From: Ananas comosus
Lineage: Eukaryota > Streptophyta > Magnoliopsida > Poales > Bromeliaceae
Reading direction: 5' to 3'
Assembly: GCF_001540865.1 (NCBI RefSeq)
Contig: NC_033637.1
Location: 5,911,737-5,975,736 of the forward strand
DNA length: 64,000 bases
Position 1 is the stretch's first letter. Each line of letters starts with the position of its first letter. Of this stretch, positions 60,733 through 64,000 are shown piece after piece. The notes beneath the pieces are model-generated. The model had not been told where the DNA came from. It ran no database searches and was given only the letters and a program-made list of their open reading frames with translations. The position numbers were made by a program, and so were the translations under genes.

Positions 60733-62646
60733 TCTAGGGTTTTCTACCTTGGAACCCTAACCCTAGCTCGAGCTAACCCCCAGCCACCTTCATCCCTCTT
60801 CCCTGCCCGCTCCGGTCGCGCGACCGAGCCCCGGCCGCAACAGCAACCGCTAACCTCCTCAGCCAACTTTTTTCTCTCCCCTCTCCTGCCGAGACTTTCT
60901 TCTCTCTGGGTTGTTGAGCAGATCTGAGGCCTACAGTGGCCTCCTGGTCGCCCCTGTGCCCTGGCAAGCCTCCCCGCCGACCGCCGTCACCTCCGCGCGT
61001 CGCTGCTGACGCTGCTGCACCCTGCGCCCGGCTTGGCCTAGGACAGGCCAAGCTGACTGTGCGGCCTTCCCCTCGCGCCGCCGTCGCTCGGGGCCGCACC
61101 CGAGGCACCCCTTCGGCCTCCAGCAACCCGCCGCCGTTGTCCCCGAGGTGCCCTGACCGCCGCCGTGGCCACAGCTTCCCTAGAATCCGAGCCCTAGCTG
61201 GTGTGGGCTCGGCTTGTTCCACCGCTGCTGCCGCCGCTTCCAGCCACCACCCAAGGTGAGCATCGTGTTCCTCACCTCCCCCGCACCCATCACTGGCCCG
61301 CACGCGCCTCGCCGTGCCGCCGGATGCCGGCCGGAGCAAGCTTGCTCCGGCCAAGCCCGAAATAGGGCTTTACTTGGGTTGTTTGCTGTTCCGAGCTTCC
61401 CGAGCCTCCCCGATTTCTATGGAAGGGAGTACGATGATCGTGGCAAATTTTTGATCATCATGCTCACCTTAGATTCTGTCGGGGAGACTCCATTCAGCTG
61501 TTTCGGCGGTGTCGACCCTGTCGAGCCTTTTCGGCTGCTGTTTCATGTTTGCGCGCGTTTTTTCAACGATCCGAGACTGTTTCGATACCTTCGGAGGTGA
61601 GCACGATGATCGTTGGTCAGTGCTGATCACAGTGCTTACCTCATTTTGGATCAACGGATTTCGGTTAGCTCTGTTCGGCGCGATTTTCCCCTGACTGCGC
61701 GATGTTCGCAGAACTTCGAATTGCTGCCGCGCCGCCCACAGTGAGCCGTTGTGCTCCGGATCGTGAGCACAACCTCTAGCACATTGAGACCTATCACTAT
61801 GTGTCTCAGCGGACCTTGGAAGTCCTCGATTTGTGTGAACGAGCCACTTGATCGCCCAATTTATATAAAATAATAGGATTTTATGTAAATAAAGGGGCTT
61901 TTGTGCAATTGTGCATTATGTGGCTACTGTGGGCGGTGCATGTGTGTGTGTAGTGACCTCTGGGCTGATTGTCCATGATCCAATAGCCTTCGTGGAAATC
62001 GAGAAGTCGATTTCGGTGCATCTTTCGGCGAAATTCACCGAAAGAACGCGGTTTCAGTTTGGATTTCTTCCAACGTGGTTTGTTTATCTTGTGAATTGTC
62101 GCTGAGCCTTGTTGGCTGGTCACCATCATCATTTTGTGGGCTCGGTGATGATAGGTGAGCGACGGTGGATTCCGGTGTCGAAATAGATGCTTCCGGAAAC
62201 CCGTATTAGTACAATTATCCGGCGATAATTGTGTAGTGGTGTTATCTTGTGTTTGCTGCCAAGACATCCAAATCGGAGTGTTCTGTGGCAGCGGGTAACT
62301 CGTGTCACAAGTCGGTGAGTTTCGGGACACTTAGTGGGTCCCGATGACGTCCTAGTGTGGTTTTCGGGACTTCCGGAGAATTACGGTGATCGGTTTTGGA
62401 AAACCGATTACGTGGATTTGTGTGGGGGTTTGTGAGATTGTGTACTTTAGGTTAGTGGGTTGGATACTGACCTAGTGGATCTTCGTAGGTCCGGTCAACT
62501 TGTGCGTACCTAGCGTTCCGACGCGACAGTGACAGGTGGGTGCTTCGAGCTGGTAGTCGGTGAGATCGTTTCACCTTCCCCTGTTGTTTCTATTCCAGTT
62601 TAGTAGACTCTACATGTCATTGCTTGTTATCATCGGTATATCTTAC
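60012..62646 (+). mobile_element. Second long LTR family (TGTAAGGACTGAG), interrupted
   Basis: Begins TGTAAGGACTGAGATTTTGG inside LTR E. It contains (TA)n at 60687-60728, then CTAGGGTTTTCTACC and a GC-rich 5'-leader-like segment (60750-61260). The remainder has a GTGAGCACGATGATCG-type word repeated with variation. It has no coding frame of interest and is interrupted by a CACTA end at 62647. The right LTR boundary and duplication are not seen, so its identity as an LTR is inferred from TG start, texture and nesting. Confidence 0.6.
60687..60728. repeat. (TA)n microsatellite
   Basis: About 20 TA units just upstream of the GC-rich leader-like segment. Confidence 0.95.
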
Positions 62647-64000
62647 CACTACTACAGGTACAAGATTTAGTGGTGACAAATATCGCCGCCATAGCTCAAA
62701 TTGTCGCCACGAAAAACGTTTTGGCGGCGACAATTTGTCGCCGCATGCCGCCGCCTAAAACCCCATCGGCAAAACTATTTGGTGGCGACAATTTATCGCT
62801 GCTAAAAGTTAGATAATTAGCGGCGACATACCGTCGCCGCAAAAAGTTAGATAATTAGCGGCGACATACCGTCGCCGCTAAAACCCCATCGGACTCCATA
62901 TTTGGTGGCGACAATTTGTCGCCACTAAAAGTAGATAATTAGCGGCATTTATGGCTGTTTTATGGTGGCGACTACTGTCGCCACCAATTTTCTGATATAA
63001 AATTAATTTTTTATAAAAAATAATTGGTAGTAATAGCTAGATATTATTAATTTAGTATAAATTGCTAAAAAATAATCTATAGTTATAAAAATTTCTCATT
63101 CTTAAATTTTAACCTTTAATTTCAAGTTAATCCTCTCAAAACCAAATAAAATTTGGGACAAAGAGAGCCAATTCTCATAAATATGACAGAAAGCTTTCCA
63201 AACAAATCACAGATCAACAAATAGAAATCCTATATTTTATATCGAATTGTGCCTCTCACAACAAAGATTATATGCTCACGCAAGAAGATTTACAGAAAGA
63301 AGTTGAAAATAACTAATCATCTACAAGTTTGGGACAAAATATTAAGTAAGATTGAATCAAACTAAGTAACTTAAATTGTCTCACAAGAATCATGTTAGAG
63401 TATCATTGTATTAATGTCACCTAATACAATCACCTAACACAACAAAAAAACAAAACATAATAATAGTGTTTTTGTCATTTCCACCTGCTATCAAATGTAA
63501 AGTTTTCAAAATATGTCTAAATTCTTAAACTTGATTCAATACATCGCCAATGACCTGCCAAAATTTTTCTCGTCACCACCTTTTATAAATCTGCAAATAA
63601 AAATAAAGAAAAATTAGCTATTCAACATTTGTTGATTCCTGAATTGATAACGGAAACAATATAAGAATAAAGAGGCCAAGTACGTAGATAACAATATTGG
63701 CTATGAACTATATAACAGACAGAAACTGACATTAATTCAGTTCATGTAACCAAATTTGAGCATTAAGAGTAACAAAGAAACCGAGTAACTTTGAGACTTC
63801 ATTTTTCCTAATAAGTATATGAAACTCTCACTAAATGTCGAGAAATCACACATCCATCAACACAACATAATATTAGATAAAACTAATACTCTCGGATGGA
63901 AGTTAAATTAAGGTCAAATCAAGTATAGAACTTGGAGGACTAAATCAGAATTTCAGGATAAAATTGTAACTGAAGCAAATCGTAGAGTAAAATTGGGGAT
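62647..64000 (+). mobile_element. CACTA (En/Spm-type) transposon, left end; runs off the window
   Basis: Begins CACTACTACAGG, a CACTA terminus. Within 350 bp are several near-palindromic subterminal repeats with core GGCGACAATTTGTCGCC and GGCGACATACCGTCGCCGC, the usual transposase-binding arrangement of CACTA elements. From about 63000 to 64000 the sequence is AT-rich with no transposase domain seen, so this may be non-autonomous or the coding part may lie beyond the window. Confidence 0.8.

Noticed and set aside
60773..61354. A 193-residue minus-strand Gly/Ala/Arg-rich frame.
   Set aside because: GC-rich leader-like part of an LTR; open frames occur on both strands with low-complexity composition.

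Overview
This is a transposon-dense stretch of a plant nuclear genome holding one clearly intact host gene. Everything here was read by eye; no alignment or database search was run. The GC-rich first exon of that gene, the plant-type repeats (Ty1/copia and Ty3/gypsy elements, Cassandra-type TRIMs, tRNA-derived SINEs, MITEs, CACTA ends) and the general style suggest a monocot. The SINE and some long-LTR sequences resemble, from memory only, pineapple (Ananas) repeats; treat the species as unproven. Assembly gaps (N) lie at 8527, 29477-29501, 34818, 54957 and 55475.

Layout. 1-884: decayed FAR1/FRS-like gene cut by a Ty1/copia element (LTR 885-1488, gag 3040-4290). The copia gag-protease stops where a 166-bp tandem array begins (4282-5177); a second 166-bp array lies at 7440-8526. 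8561-8804: a fold-back MITE between (TA)n tracts. 9686-14887 and 15140-17181: two long LTR-like insertions of one family, in opposite orientations. The first contains a four-LTR Cassandra multimer (10417-11538) and another unclassified insert. The second contains a solo TRIM LTR and six copies of the palindrome TGTACCGGTACA. 17560-19293: broken RPA1-like gene, minus strand. 19490-20450: AT-rich minisatellite. 20683-23152: mixed TRIM/Cassandra complex with one outer target-site duplication. 23189-27901: deleted gypsy element carrying a nested long LTR (25077-27652). 28174-38032: MITEs, fold-back elements, CACTA remnants and a clean Cassandra element. 38077-40541: a fold-back MITE split by another long LTR.

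The host gene is a seven-exon CCCH zinc-finger gene on the minus strand (CDS 50109 down to 42134, predicted 448 residues, five fingers). All splice sites used are GT-AG and all exon phases join. Upstream of it (50650-58491) are SINEs, MITEs, GC-rich islands and a large inverted repeat with a GC-rich, gene-like core. The right end is a nest: a truncated long LTR (58492-60011), interrupted by a second LTR family (60012-62646), which is interrupted by a CACTA end (62647 to the window edge).

The main biological interest is in the repeats: the 5S-bearing TRIM multimers and a related TRIM lacking 5S sequence, the clusters of short perfect palindromes at matching places in several long LTRs, the fold-back elements bracketed by microsatellites, and the two 166-bp arrays.
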